The notes beneath the pieces were generated by a model. It searched no databases, had not been told where the DNA came from, and saw only the letters and a program-made list of their open reading frames with translations. Source: Dimorphilus gyrociliatus (taxonomy: Eukaryota; Annelida; Polychaeta; Dinophilidae). Taken from it: a DNA stretch of 64,000 bases. The stretch is from assembly GCA_904063045.1 (NCBI GenBank), contig CAJFCJ010000006.1:1850946-1914945 (forward strand), given 5' to 3'. Shown here in pieces: positions 26,400 to 37,900 of this stretch; the first letter of the stretch is position 1; each line of letters opens with the position of its first letter. A program made the position numbers and the translations under genes.

Positions 26400-27155
26400 A
26401 ATACCAGCCTTTAATACATCGTTACTCATATCTTTTTTTTATATGCAAATTAACCCAAATTTCTATATTAAAATTCCTTAAAAAAACATAACTATACATA
26501 TGCATAGAAAGTTAGAATATAAAAATTGTTCATAATTAAGAAATAGACCTTTTTCGTTCGTTATACTATATAACTAAAAGTACCGAGTAATTAAAAATGA
26601 AGTACATATTTTTGATACTTTTTTATGATAAGCAATAAAAACCAAAATTCATTACTAAATACTTGACTACTTGATTCTTTTTATCATGAATATAAATAAT
26701 TACGAATTATTTAAATAAGCTATGATTATTCATAAGATTTATGAATAATAATTAATAAAAGAATTACCTTTAAATACAGTATATCTAATACAATAGTCTC
26801 AACTATACTATAAAAATATATGAAGTGTTTTATAAACCAATCCTTATTCACTGTGATTTGCGATTTTCGTAAAAATATCCTCTTCTCTCCTCCCCTCTCT
26901 TCTACTCCCTCCCACCTCGAATCCAAGTTGATTACAGTTATAAAAACTTTAAACTTTTGAAGATATGTCATTTTCAAAATGATTTATTAATAAAAATTTA
27001 TCATCAGATTATCTTATCACTTCCATCCTATATTCCAGTATAATAATTAGGTTATAAAAAAAATTTAGTTATAAAACACATCAGTCTACGAAAGAACGAA
27101 GCAGACCAAATGATATGCTATTTGGTCAACTGGTGCAAAAAATAGTTAGTTTAAA
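26400..27155. other. Intergenic between Ig-module paralogues A and B
   Basis: About 750 bp AT-rich. It should contain the 3' end of paralogue A (AATAAA at about 26632) and the promoter of B; a TATA-like ttataaaac sits at about 27069, some 85 bp before the start codon. No other gene seen. Confidence 0.5.
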
Positions 27156-30100
27156 ATGAAGATAATTTTAATATTTATACTTGTTTGTAAGTTTTAAGAG
27201 AAAACTCTTTCAAATTCAACATTTTTATATTTTCTATGTATTTCTTGTTCCATTTTTTGATAATTTAGCCACCTGTTCCTGTAGGGATTATTCAAAATTT
27301 CCAAAGAATACTGCAGTTTTCAATGGACAACCTGCAAGACTTAATTGCACTGCCATTGACGAAGTTAGAATCTATGATGAAACTTCGTGGATATATACAC
27401 AGAGTCAATGGCTTATTACATATAGAATAGCGTTAAATTTAACAATAAACCCATTTCAAAGTAGCAAATATGAATTTGCTGATAATTCAACATACTCCTT
27501 AAATATTCAGAGTGTTAATCAGGATACTGCAGGTGTATACGAATGTTCTGGTTCTTACGGTGGAAACAAAGTTGATAACTTTCATGCTTTTGTTCTATCT
27601 ATGGGTAAGTACACAACTATAAAAATATTACATCAAAGATCACGTGATATTAAAAGATTCTTAACCTTAGAGAGTGAACCTAGTTGCGAAGAACAAATAG
27701 AATCTTTACCAGATAATTTACCAAGCAATTTAAAGATTGTATACTGTTTTATTGAATACGCAAGCTTTTATCCTCCTAGTATTAATATTACATCTTCTGG
27801 AAAAATCTATAATGTTTTAAGTGAAACACGAGTAATTTTTGACGGAAGTTACCATACTGGAGGAGCATGCGCTTTAATAGATAGATCAGAATCTTTTAGT
27901 TGTTCTGTTAAGTTTGGTTCCCCTCCACCCGAACTTTTGCTAGATATATCATACGACGACAGTGCCCCCGATATCCAGGCTAGTTGCTCTAATTCATCTG
28001 GAAGAAATCTAACTAGTAAGTTCAATTAAATTATCAGTCACACTTGAATTTATCTGAATGCTATGAGATTTTTTACTATTAGTTAGCACGCATGATTGTC
28101 TCATTTTCACTCCTTTTTAATCGTTATCATTTTTTTTTATTAAATTTATTAAGTACCTCCATGGATACTGGATGGATGTCAAAATATCTATGAACCTCTA
28201 AAACCTCAGGTAATAAATATTCCAAAGAATACTGCAGTTACGAGAGGATCTTCGGCAAATATGACATGTACGTCAAGAAATTTCGGTTCATTCGGTTTAG
28301 TTCAATGGTTTTACAGACAAAGCGAGTCCGATCAGGCTGTTACAATTTCGGTGAACAATATAATCTATCCAAGTGCACAGGGATTAATTGAATTGTACGA
28401 TACTTATAACTTGAACGTTTTGAGCGTTGATCAAGTGACAACAGGTCTCTTCCAATGTACTGCCAGTGATGAAAATTTTTATGCTGTTCACGAGGCGTTT
28501 CTCTTAGAGATGGGTATATTGTTGTTGTTATTACTTTTTCATTTGTCTGATAACTATAGATTATTATCACATAGAAAAAAGTTCAATATGTATCACGAAG
28601 AGATATGCGGAACTGGATGACTTAGTTACTCCAAGAAAAGCAGCATTTTGCCTAACAAATTACACTGGATCTTATCACCCTACCGCTAGTATTATGGCAA
28701 ATGGTAATCTTAAAGAAACGTTTACGTTTGAAGTAAACAACACTGTAGGAGCTTGTGCTGCTATCCTAATTAGTGAAAGAATTAATTGCAGTATGAAATT
28801 CGGAACACCTCCTGATAATCTTATCCTTTTTGAAATTACTGATAACTCGGCTCCAGATCTTGTTACTTATTGTGATGAAGAAATTGTAGATACTGAAGAG
28901 GACAATCTCTTTCCAAAATGGCTTGAGGAGAAGTGTGCGGAAGCTCTATTTCCGAAACCACAAGAACTTTTAAGAAAACCTGAAAATGTAGCTGTTGCGA
29001 GGGGATCTACAAACGTTACCATGCATTGTTCAACTGCAAACTTTCGCAACTATGATTATAACAGTTGGAGATTTTCTGCTGAGCCTGGAGGAACACAAGA
29101 TATTATCACAGGAGTCGATTTTGTTCTTATTGGTTTTGAACATTTATACGGAATTGAGGGAACGTGGGATTTAGTGGTGAAGGAGGTCAATGATAAAACA
29201 ACAGGAATTTACGAGTGTGAAGTTAGAGCTGATGCCGAAAGTGGAAATATTGAGGGTAATTTTATGGCATTTTTACTTGAAATGGGTGAGCTTTAATTGA
29301 AATAATTTAGTAAAAATTTAATATTTTTAAACTATCTTAAATTAGAATCTGAACCGCTGTGCGCCGAAGATCCGTATGATGGAGTTGTTCCTGATTATTT
29401 AAAAGTTGTCTTCTGCCTGACTAATTACACAGGAGCATATGCTCCTCAAGTTTCAATAACAGCGGAAAATGGTATTGAGATTTCGGCAAAGGTATTAAAT
29501 GGTAGTCAAGTTGGTTCTTGTGCCGTAATCAAGAAAGAAGATGAATATAACTGCACTGTAAAGTTTGGTACTCCTCCGACAGATTTAACTTTATTTGGAG
29601 ATTTTGACACTTCCGCTCCTAATTATACAACAAGCTGTTCTAGTAAAAATTCTATAAACATAGCAAATAAAATACCAAGGTGGTTAGAAGAGCAGTGTAT
29701 AAATAATTATGGAGAACCAAGGGTTATTAAACGCCCCGTTAATACTGCTGCGTTTACTGGAGAAAAAGCCCAACTTGATTGCACTACAAAATCATTTAAT
29801 CAATACGGTGGTGTTTTTTGGTCAATAAAACCTGAAAATGGCAATATCATTCCGTTATCCTTTCAAGATATTATATCCCCTAACTATCCAGATCAGTACA
29901 GCATTCAAGATAAATGGAATCTTATTATTAACAGTGTTAATAAGGAAACGACCGGCTTATATGAATGCTACGCCAGCGATTTAGGCGTTGATGTTTTCTA
30001 TGATGTTCATTTGCTGGAAATGGGTAATTTTTATTTTAATACGTGCAAAACAGTCATTGATATTGTTAACTCTTTACAGCTAAAACACCATCTTGCCTAG

Positions 30101-32250
30101 AGATCCCTTACAATGATGCTCCTGGAATGAAATTAGCATTCTGTATGACTAATTACTCGGGTGCCTATTTTCCTAACTTCAATCTAACATTTTCGGGAGA
30201 TGTACAATCCGGAAAAGTTTTTGTAAAAGATGGTCAAGCAGGAACGTGTGCGGTTATTAAAGAAACGATGGCTTTTGATTGTACTGTCAAATTTGGAAGT
30301 CCACCTTTCACTCCTGGCAATGAGAATTTAGATTATTCAGCTCCTAATTTAACGGCACACTGCTCTGGAGGGTCTTCGCCTCAACAAAGTAAGAAAATAT
30401 CAATCTTTTCTTTATGTCTATTATAAAAATTATAACGTTATTAAAATGCAGTACCGCCCTGGCTTATGGACGATTGTTTATCAAATCAACAAATGACCAC
30501 TCCCGAACCAAAGCCTCCACAAATTATAAGACTAGCAACAAATACAGCAGTATTAAGGAACCAGTTTGTAACTTTACCCTGTACAACTAGAAATTTTCCA
30601 AGTAATGGATTTGTCATATGGAGCTTTATATCGCCGGTTTTTGACGGTTTAGGTATTATTTCGATCAAAGATGAAATTATGACTAACGTACCAAAGGATA
30701 GATATGCAATAAATGATACATGGAGTTTAGATATATCAAAGGTAAACGTGAACACTACGGGATTGTATGACTACTATATTATGGACGGAGTTGATAAAAA
30801 CATCTATAAATATATCTTCCTTAGCGAACTTGGTTTGTAAATATAATCATAAATATACATTATCATTTATTTCTTACAATTTCATATAGAAGAAAAGCCT
30901 AAATGCATTACTTCGTCTCACGATAATCTTCCAACTACAAAACAATTTGTTTATTGCACTTCCGACTACTCAGGCTTCTATCCTCCAGGCGCAAACATAA
31001 CTGTAGATGGCGATATTGTTTCATTTGTCTCGTCTCAAAAGAATGGAAAAGTAGGAAGTTGTGGAATAATTGATAAAGGAAAACCTTTTCTTTGTCAAGT
31101 TAAATTTGACTCACCTCCAGTAATACATCCGAACTTTCCAATTGACATGACAGCCCCTAGTTTAACTACCGAATGTTCTGAGAATTCTGGATCAATAGGC
31201 GACGGTAAAGAGGATTACTTACCATTCGTTAAATCGTCAAAAAACAATTTAGAAGATATTAAATAACTGCTTCCCTTTTTAGTGCCCCAATGGCTTCAAG
31301 ATTTGTGTATTAAAGGTATAGAGGAAACTACACCTATCCCGACTACTCTTAGTCCCGACTTTCAAATTCTAACGAAACCTAAAAATATCGCTACTTTGAC
31401 TAATGACTCAGTTCAATTATCTTGTGGCGTCAAAGGTTATGGCGCAAATTGGGAATTTAGAGATATGAGTTCGTCTACAAAAACTATCTCTGTTAATAGT
31501 GACGTTGTCCAAAATATGAAAGACAGATACCAGATTGTGGAAACTTACAATTTAAGGATTCTACAAGGCAATTCCAATACTGCTGGTCTCTATAAATGTT
31601 TGATAACAAAGGACGGAAGTATCTTAGAAACTAATGGAGCTTTTGTCAGTACACTTGGTAATTTCAGCAATAATTATCTAAATGAGTGGAATCTATATTT
31701 ACGATTTCCCAACAGATAGACCTAAATGTGTAACTTCGACATCTGCCAATTTAGCTCTACCATCGGGACAAAAAATGGCATTTTGTTTCACAACATTCTC
31801 TGCAAAATGGACTCCAACTCTATCTATGATGATATTAGATTCGCAATCAACTTCCACATATTTTAACATTGTAGGAAATATGGCAGGTAAATGTGCACTA
31901 ATATCGAAATTAGGAAGCTTTACATGTGAAGGAGAGTTTGATGCACCTCCCGCTAATATTATTGAACAAGGTGTAGACAACTCGAAGCCAACCTTTTCGT
32001 TGTCATGCTATACTGCAACAGTTAATGGTAAGCTATTTATTATAGGAAAGCGTCAATGTTTTAATATGCACTATTTATTTACTAAAATGTTACAGTACCA
32101 GAATGGCTAATGAACGAATGCAAAGAGAAATATGGCGGGCAAACAACAACCTCTATATCCTCCACCCCGGGTAATGACTGCGGAAGTATCAACCATTCAG
32201 GCATTATTTGGTTAATTGGGTTACTTTTCACAATCAATATGATAAAATGA
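27156..32250 (+). CDS. Six-module Ig/Cys-domain surface protein, GPI-anchored (paralogue B)
   Basis: Tandem paralogue of the gene at 20443. Twelve exons: 27156-27186, 27269-27604, 27671-28015, 28154-28513, 28575-29285, 29346-30023, 30080-30388, 30452-30832, 30890-31204, 31283-31657, 31716-32027 and 32096-32250. Total 1,435 aa, all introns phase 1. Signal peptide MKIILIFILV, six Ig+Cys modules, then a short Thr-rich stalk and a GPI-type tail (GIIWLIGLLFTINMIK) close to that of paralogue A. As in A, modules 2-to-3 and 3-to-4 are fused within single exons (5 and 6), so the intron losses predate the gene duplication. In module 5 (exon 8) the second Ig cysteine is replaced by Tyr (GLYDYYI, codon 30772-30774) where A has GLYECYI. 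Exon 8 ends at a weak GTTTGT donor. Surface recognition or adhesion is inferred only. Confidence 0.85.
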
Positions 32251-32599
32251 CGCATCAAGCTTTAACATACTTTTAGTCATTTTTTTTTGTACAACTATAA
32301 AATTTTATTAGGATTAATAAACTTCCAATGATGAAAGCTCAAAGATCACTGGCAGTTTATTCTGTCTATTGTATCTAGGAGCTTCAGATTTATCTGTCGA
32401 CAATAAACAAGTGTATTTTTTATGTTTAAGTATTATATTATCAAAAAACTTTATCATTTTCGTAATGAATTTACCATATATGATTTGCATAATAAAAATT
32501 ATAAATATAAGTTTCTTTTTGGCCGAGTGTCATTTATTTTACTCTATTCCATACTTAAAGTTGTTTATGAACTTCTTATTGCTTAGAAATTTTTTAGAA
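32251..32599. other. Intergenic between Ig-module paralogues B and C
   Basis: About 350 bp AT-rich gap. Open frames here run into the signal-peptide exon of paralogue C and are not credible on their own. Confidence 0.5.
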
Positions 32600-34594
32600 A
32601 TGACTCTGTCAAGGATTGCTGTAGTGTTAATTATTATTGGTATTCTTATTATTTTGTCGACTAATGATGACAGTTTAGTAATTTTATTACTTTTCACCTC
32701 TCCATAGCTACAGTTGACTGTAGAGATTATATGAAATTTCCAAAGAATACTGCAGTTTTTTTTGGAGAACCCGCAAAACTTAACTGCTCTGCTGTAGACG
32801 AAGTGAGAGTATATGATCTAACTTCGTGGATTTACACAAAGAGTCAAACATTGTATACTTATGCAATAGCGAAAAATTTAACAGTGGACCCATTTCATAA
32901 AGGCAATTTTGAATTTGCTGATAATACAACATATTCATTGGCTATTAAAAGTGTTAACAAAGATACGTCAGGTGTATATGAATGCTCTGGGTCTTATGAG
33001 GGAAACAAAGTTGATAATTTTCATGCTTTTGTCTCTTCTATGGGTAAGACAAATTTTAATAAGGGAAATAAATAGGAGAATAGAAATATAAGACTGTTTT
33101 ATAATTGATGTATGATTTTTGTGTTATCGATGTTTTATTGATTTCAGACAGTAAACCTGGCTGTAACGAGCAAAGAGACTCTCTGCCAGATTCAATTGGA
33201 AATGATAGAAAAATTGTCTATTGCTATACTGATTATGCAGGTTTTTATCCGCCCACTCTAACATTTACATCGTCCAGTCCAATTATAAATAAATATGATA
33301 CTGAATATGGAATACCTGATGGAAATTATTTCTCGACTGGATCTTGCGCAATTGTTAACAGCTCCAGCACTTTCTCTTGTACAGCTAAGTTTGGTGCTCC
33401 CCCAGTTGATTTGATTAATGACTTATCGTTTGATATAAGTTCTCCTGATCTTGAATCATCTTGCTCCAGCTCGAATCCCAGTCAGGAACCGAGTAAGTAC
33501 ATAAGAAATAGATTCTAGTCTTACTTTACTTTCCCTAATTTTAGTTCCAGCATGGCTAAAGTCGAAATGTGCGAGATCTTTAGGAAGAGATTATAATCAT
33601 AGACCAAGGAATCAGGTGGTTGCCCCTGAGTCATCAGCTGTGCTCAATTGTTCAGACGTTAATTCAGGAAAGCATGACAAAGGAACCTGGAAGGCAATAC
33701 AGAGTGATGGAGGATCGGGCTTTGACTTGGCAGTTAACTTTGAGATAAAAGAAAGTTTAAAAAAATTTTTCGAATTTCCTATTGAGGACGTTTTCAACCT
33801 AAAAATTAAAGCTATAGATAAATATTTAACTGGTTATTATCTCTTTGAATATTCCCTTTTATATTGTAAACCGCTTTTCCTAATTCTCCTTAGGCTATTA
33901 TGAATGCACTGGTCTTAAGGACGATACCATTATGGAACAATACAGCGCCTTTGTTCTTTCAATTGGTAATCATTTAATCTTCCATTCTTTTGTCATTTAT
34001 TGATCTATTAATACCATATTTTGGTACAGATAAGCCTACTTGTCAGCTTAATTCTCATGATGCTTTGCCTGAAGGCCAAAAATTGGGCTTTTGTCATACC
34101 ACGTTTGCAGGTGATTGGTTACCATATGCTCATATGGTGATCAATGACGTAATAGCTCCATCTCCACTATTCGATAGACCTAGCCCACCATTGAATCCAG
34201 ATTGGGCGATGGTAGGCAGTTGCTTGATAATAAGCAACTCTGATAGTTTCAATTGTAAGGTTGGTTTTGATAGACCACCCGATCACGTCTTAGAAGACTC
34301 TAAGAACGTAGATCTTACTGCTCCAGATTTCGAAGAAACATGCACTCTTGAAAATTCACAAGGTATAATAATTTGGAACAACAGAAAGAATAATGTTTAC
34401 TATTTATTTTGTTTTATATCACAGCTCCTGCATGGCTAGTAAATGACTGCGAAAATTTTCTAAACTTTCCACAGCAAACGCAAGCGCAAACGCAGACTCA
34501 AACTCAAACGCAAAAAACGACACAAAGCAACAATTCCAATAGAAACTACCCTAAGTTTATCATTCTTGTTTTTCTTCTAATACTGATTGATTAA
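32600..34594 (+). CDS. Two-module Ig/Cys-domain surface protein (paralogue C)
   Basis: Short third member of the cluster. Seven exons: 32600-32639, 32708-33043, 33148-33492, 33545-33832, 33894-33965, 34030-34362 and 34425-34594. Total 527 aa, all introns phase 1. Signal peptide MTLSRIAVVLIII, then two Ig+Cys modules. Module 1 is strikingly close to module 1 of paralogue B (shared KFPKNTAVF, YECSGSY, GNKVDNFHAFV), even at nucleotide level, pointing to a recent copy. The second Ig domain carries an extra intron (33833-33893) just before its YYEC strand, which no other copy has. The end is a Gln/Thr repeat stalk (QTQAQTQTQTQTQKTTQ) followed by a hydrophobic tail (FIILVFLLILID). A GPI signal is likely but less clear than in A and B because the tail ends with Asp. 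Confidence 0.85.
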
Positions 34595-35322
34595 CTTGAG
34601 AAATTAACTTTTAAACCAAGTTTGAGTAATAAAAAAACTATTAAAATAAATACTTCTGCCACTCTCAATACGTTTGAATGATTTTTATATAAAAACAAAG
34701 ATGTCACTACCGTAACTGATGAAATGAGTTTAGTATGAACAAATTGAAATTTAGATATAAATATTTGTTTAATTCCATTGTAAATTTGTAATGGGAAGTG
34801 AGAAAGATTTAAAAGTAAATATAAGGTAGAATACTCTCAATCGAACAATAGAAATTTGAAATTTTATGTCATGTAAAATTCATCAACTTTCCATAACAAA
34901 GATTCTACATTAATAATTCATTTGCACAAGTGACGTCACTATTGAACATGCATTTTGAATTAATTTAGAAAGAGGTTGTTTATGAATATTTCTATGGTAA
35001 GAATTGATTTGAAGACAATAATTCTGATCTGTTGCATAAATATACTTGATTAATTGTTTAACGTCTGCACCATAGACTTGCGGTGTTTGCTCTTTGCTCT
35101 TTTTCGTTTTTATTTCTCTTTTTGTTATTATTTTTTTCTTAAAAAGAAACCGAAGAAATATATTATTGATTTTTTTTAAATATATAGAAGTATTAAGATA
35201 GAAAGAATAAAAGGAAAAGAGCAAAGAAGAGGTAATTTAACTGTTTATTTAATTGTTTTTACGTCTTCAACCTTTTTCCTGAATATTTCATTAAACTGTG
35301 TCTTTTAATTTAGTCACATAAA
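34595..35322. other. Intergenic
   Basis: About 730 bp AT-rich. A minus-strand open frame at 34910-35224 is lysine-rich low-complexity sequence without family motifs and is not called. A possible 5'-UTR splice acceptor (tttaatttag) lies about 10 bp before the next start codon. Confidence 0.45.
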
Positions 35323-36387
35323 ATGGAGGATACTAATGGAACTCAATCAAAAGATGTTCTGGATATATTCCACAATGTTAAATTACTTGCAGTATTCAGT
35401 ATACTAAATTCAGTTTCTGTTGCATGTTTAATATTCTCAGCATTTACAATATATTTTGTTGGCTCTCACAAAAGTTTACCTGGAAAATGCCTTATAAATT
35501 TAACCCTTTCTTTGGCTTTGGCAAAATTAGCTTTTCAAGTGAATCCTAACTTCTCCCATAAGCCAAATGTTTGTTCTTCAGCCGCTGCCGCTCAGCATTA
35601 CGTTTGTCTTGTTGCATTTCTTTGGAAAAGGTAAACAAGAACTGATATATGTACTTAATGAAACCTAATTAGCATAACGAATTTTTATAGTATTCTTTCG
35701 CACGATCTCTCTACAAGAGTTAAACTTCACGCAGATCATCATTTGTCCAATGATGTTAAAGAATATACTATAGATCAAAAGAAGATCCTACGCTTCAGTC
35801 TATGCATAGCTTTTGCTTGGGGATTGCCAATTGCCATAGTTCTGTCATGCGTTGTTATAGAAGTATTTATAAAATCCTCTTTTCATTATGGAAATCCTGC
35901 ATATTGCGGTGTTTTTGGCGATAACATGCTTGTTTGGTCTTTGGCATTGCCTTTGGTCTGCATATCTATTTATACTTTGATCGGATTTCTGAGATCATCT
36001 TTCATCATTGCGAATAAATTTCAAAGAAAGAATAACTTTCAAATGTTGAGTGCAAAGTATCATTTAAGTAATAAGCTAATTACAAACGGAAATGATACTG
36101 TCGCTAGATGGCAATTAGGATTTTATTCAAAAATTACCATGGTTATGCTATTATCGTGGTTATCTGGATTTATTGCTGCATTTACTAATAACTTACCAGC
36201 ATGGATTTTCTTTGTTGTGCTGAATAGCAGTCAAGGTTTATTCTTTGGCTATTCCCTTATTATATCCACCCATTATTGGAAAGATCTAATATCTCGTATT
36301 CCGGTATTTAATAAATGTTGTTATAGAAATTCGGCCGATCAAACAGAAGTAGCCATTATCATGAAGTCAATGGACCCTCAACCATAG
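35323..36387 (+). CDS. Class B / adhesion-type seven-transmembrane protein lacking an ectodomain
   Basis: Two exons, 35323-35630 and 35691-36387, give 334 aa. Seven hydrophobic helices are visible: LLAVFSILNSVSVACLIFSA; CLINLTLSLALAKLAF; AQHYVCLVAFLW; FSLCIAFAWGLPIAIVLSC; MLVWSLALPLVCISIY; ITMVMLLSWLSGFIAA; WIFFVVLNSSQGLFFGYSL. TM2 NLTLSLALAKL, Cys plus HY..L.AFLW in TM3, the extracellular-loop-2 Cys followed by W (AYCGVFGDNMLVW), and TM7 NSSQGLFFG are the pattern of secretin/adhesion/Methuselah-like receptors. The N-terminus before TM1 is only about 22 residues with no signal peptide, hormone-binding or GAIN domain. It could be a degraded receptor, a genuinely short orphan, or a gene whose ectodomain exons I failed to see upstream. 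Confidence 0.75.
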
Positions 36388-36942
36388 TCTGGGCTGAAGC
36401 CTTACCATTCATTTTTTCTCCAATTTCACTGCAAGCTGTTCACTCTTAACCTTGAATAGCCATACATCTCTTGCATAGCAATGAATAATTGAAAGATAAA
36501 CAAGGACTATAGTTCATTATTATATTTACTAATACATTAATTCTGATTGCATTTCTATTATTACTGTAAATTTTTCACATTTAAAGACTATAGAAATACA
36601 TTAAAGATATTTTAAATAGCTACTTTATCGTCTTTTATAACGACATCTCAAATATGCTTTATATTCTAATACAGTTACACACAGACACACACACACACAC
36701 ACGCACTCTCTCTCTCTATCCTCGGAAAAAGAGACTCAAATAATTCAATGAAGTTTATACTTCTATCATTTATTTTAGGCTAAGCAAAGCAAGTATTTTA
36801 GCTTATAGAAATTACACTTGTAGTTTTCTAAATAATTAAATCTCTATAATTTCTCTCAGGAAAACAATAATGTCATCTTTTAAAAAGCATAATTTAATGT
36901 TGTTTTCTTAAAAAGAGTGAACACGTAAAATAAGTATCTTAT
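36388..36942. other. Intergenic, 3'-to-3' gap with (CA)n/(CT)n repeat
   Basis: About 550 bp between two convergent genes, containing a compound microsatellite and nothing else recognisable. Confidence 0.5.
36676..36718. repeat. Compound (CA)n-(CT)n microsatellite
   Basis: CA dinucleotides with one interruption, passing directly into CT dinucleotides. Confidence 0.85.
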
Positions 36943-37622
36943 TTATTTCTTGCTTGAAGATGATGATGATGATGTTGATGTTGATGATGACGATTTTTTA
37001 TCATGTTTAGTTCGCTCATAATCCCTTTTTCTGGAATGTTTATTTTTGTCCTCTGATTTATATCTATTCCAACTTTAGAAGTATAAAAATATGGTATTTA
37101 GAGTATTCATTTATTTCAAGAGAAAAGTAATAAATTTTACCGTTTATCCGATTTTTCTTTATCGTTATAATCTCTTGAGAGTTCTTGACTCTTTGCCTTT
37201 GCATTTTGTAGGCGTTTTGTCACGTCTCTTGCAGAGCTTTGTGTTGCTTTAATAACATTTGCTAAAAATCGACGATTCGGTTTGACCTTTGGTTTTCTCC
37301 TTTAGAATAGAAAATTTTTGTCTTAACAATTTCAAATAAATAAACACTTTATTATATATAAACTTACCATCCATAAACTCCTAAACTCTTTTCCCTCTCT
37401 GTACCTCTTCTTGCTTCTTCTAAGAGCGCTTCTGTAGCTTTTCTATTTATTTTACATAAGTTAAATTTAGAATAATTAGGTAAATAATATCAGCTGAATA
37501 AAATATCTAGAATATAGAGATTCCCCTATTATCGCCCATCATTTATTAAAATTACTGAAAAATCTCTTTGAAAATCATCTAGAATAAATTTAAATTAACC
37601 TGGTTAGTTCATCATCATTCAT
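36943..37622 (-). CDS. POLR1D isoform-2-like small basic protein
   Basis: Four exons (right to left), 37622-37600, 37442-37368, 37299-37141 and 37072-36943, give 128 aa. The N-terminal half carries the block LTRKATEALLEEARRG, then REKSLGVYGW, then NRRFLANVIKATQSS. This matches the alternative product of the human POLR1D locus (isoform 2), which shares no sequence with the RNA polymerase I/III subunit, as I remember it. The C-terminal part is Lys/Arg-rich and ends in a polyserine run (KKSSSSTSTSSS), encoded by a GAT/GTT repeat visible on the plus strand at 36958-36990. No polymerase-subunit exon was found nearby, so this looks like an independent gene. It lies head to head with the LRR gene at 37901. 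Molecular function is not established. Confidence 0.7.
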
Positions 37623-37900
37623 ACTGAACACACAGATTGTAAATTGAAATTTATTAAAGCATTTAAAAACAGTTTTTTATATTCGGTCGACCATCTTTAG
37701 AATTTTCCGAAAGCAAAGTCTATTGGATAATAAAAGAAATCAAAAAATTTTCAGCATTGAGAGGATTAAAAGTGTTATTTTTAATGAAAAAGTTAATAAA
37801 AAATAAACTTTAATTTTATTCTTAAAATTTAAAAGATAAATAAAAAATTTTTCAATGACTTTATTCGATCAAGAGAATTTCAACGTCATAGCAACGAAAA
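37623..37900. promoter_or_regulatory. Probable shared bidirectional promoter region
   Basis: Only 278 bp separate the start codons of two divergent genes, so both promoters and 5'UTRs must fit here. No TATA box or named motif could be assigned. This is inference from spacing only. Confidence 0.35.

Noticed and set aside
32369-32707. 112-residue plus-strand open frame upstream of Ig gene C
   Set aside because: It is in frame with the signal-peptide exon but the upstream part is hydrophobic AT-rich sequence, and it reads through the intron 32640-32707.
36958-36990. GAT/GTT trinucleotide repeat
   Set aside because: It is the reverse strand of the polyserine/threonine coding tail of the POLR1D-isoform-2-like gene, so it is not listed as a separate non-coding repeat.
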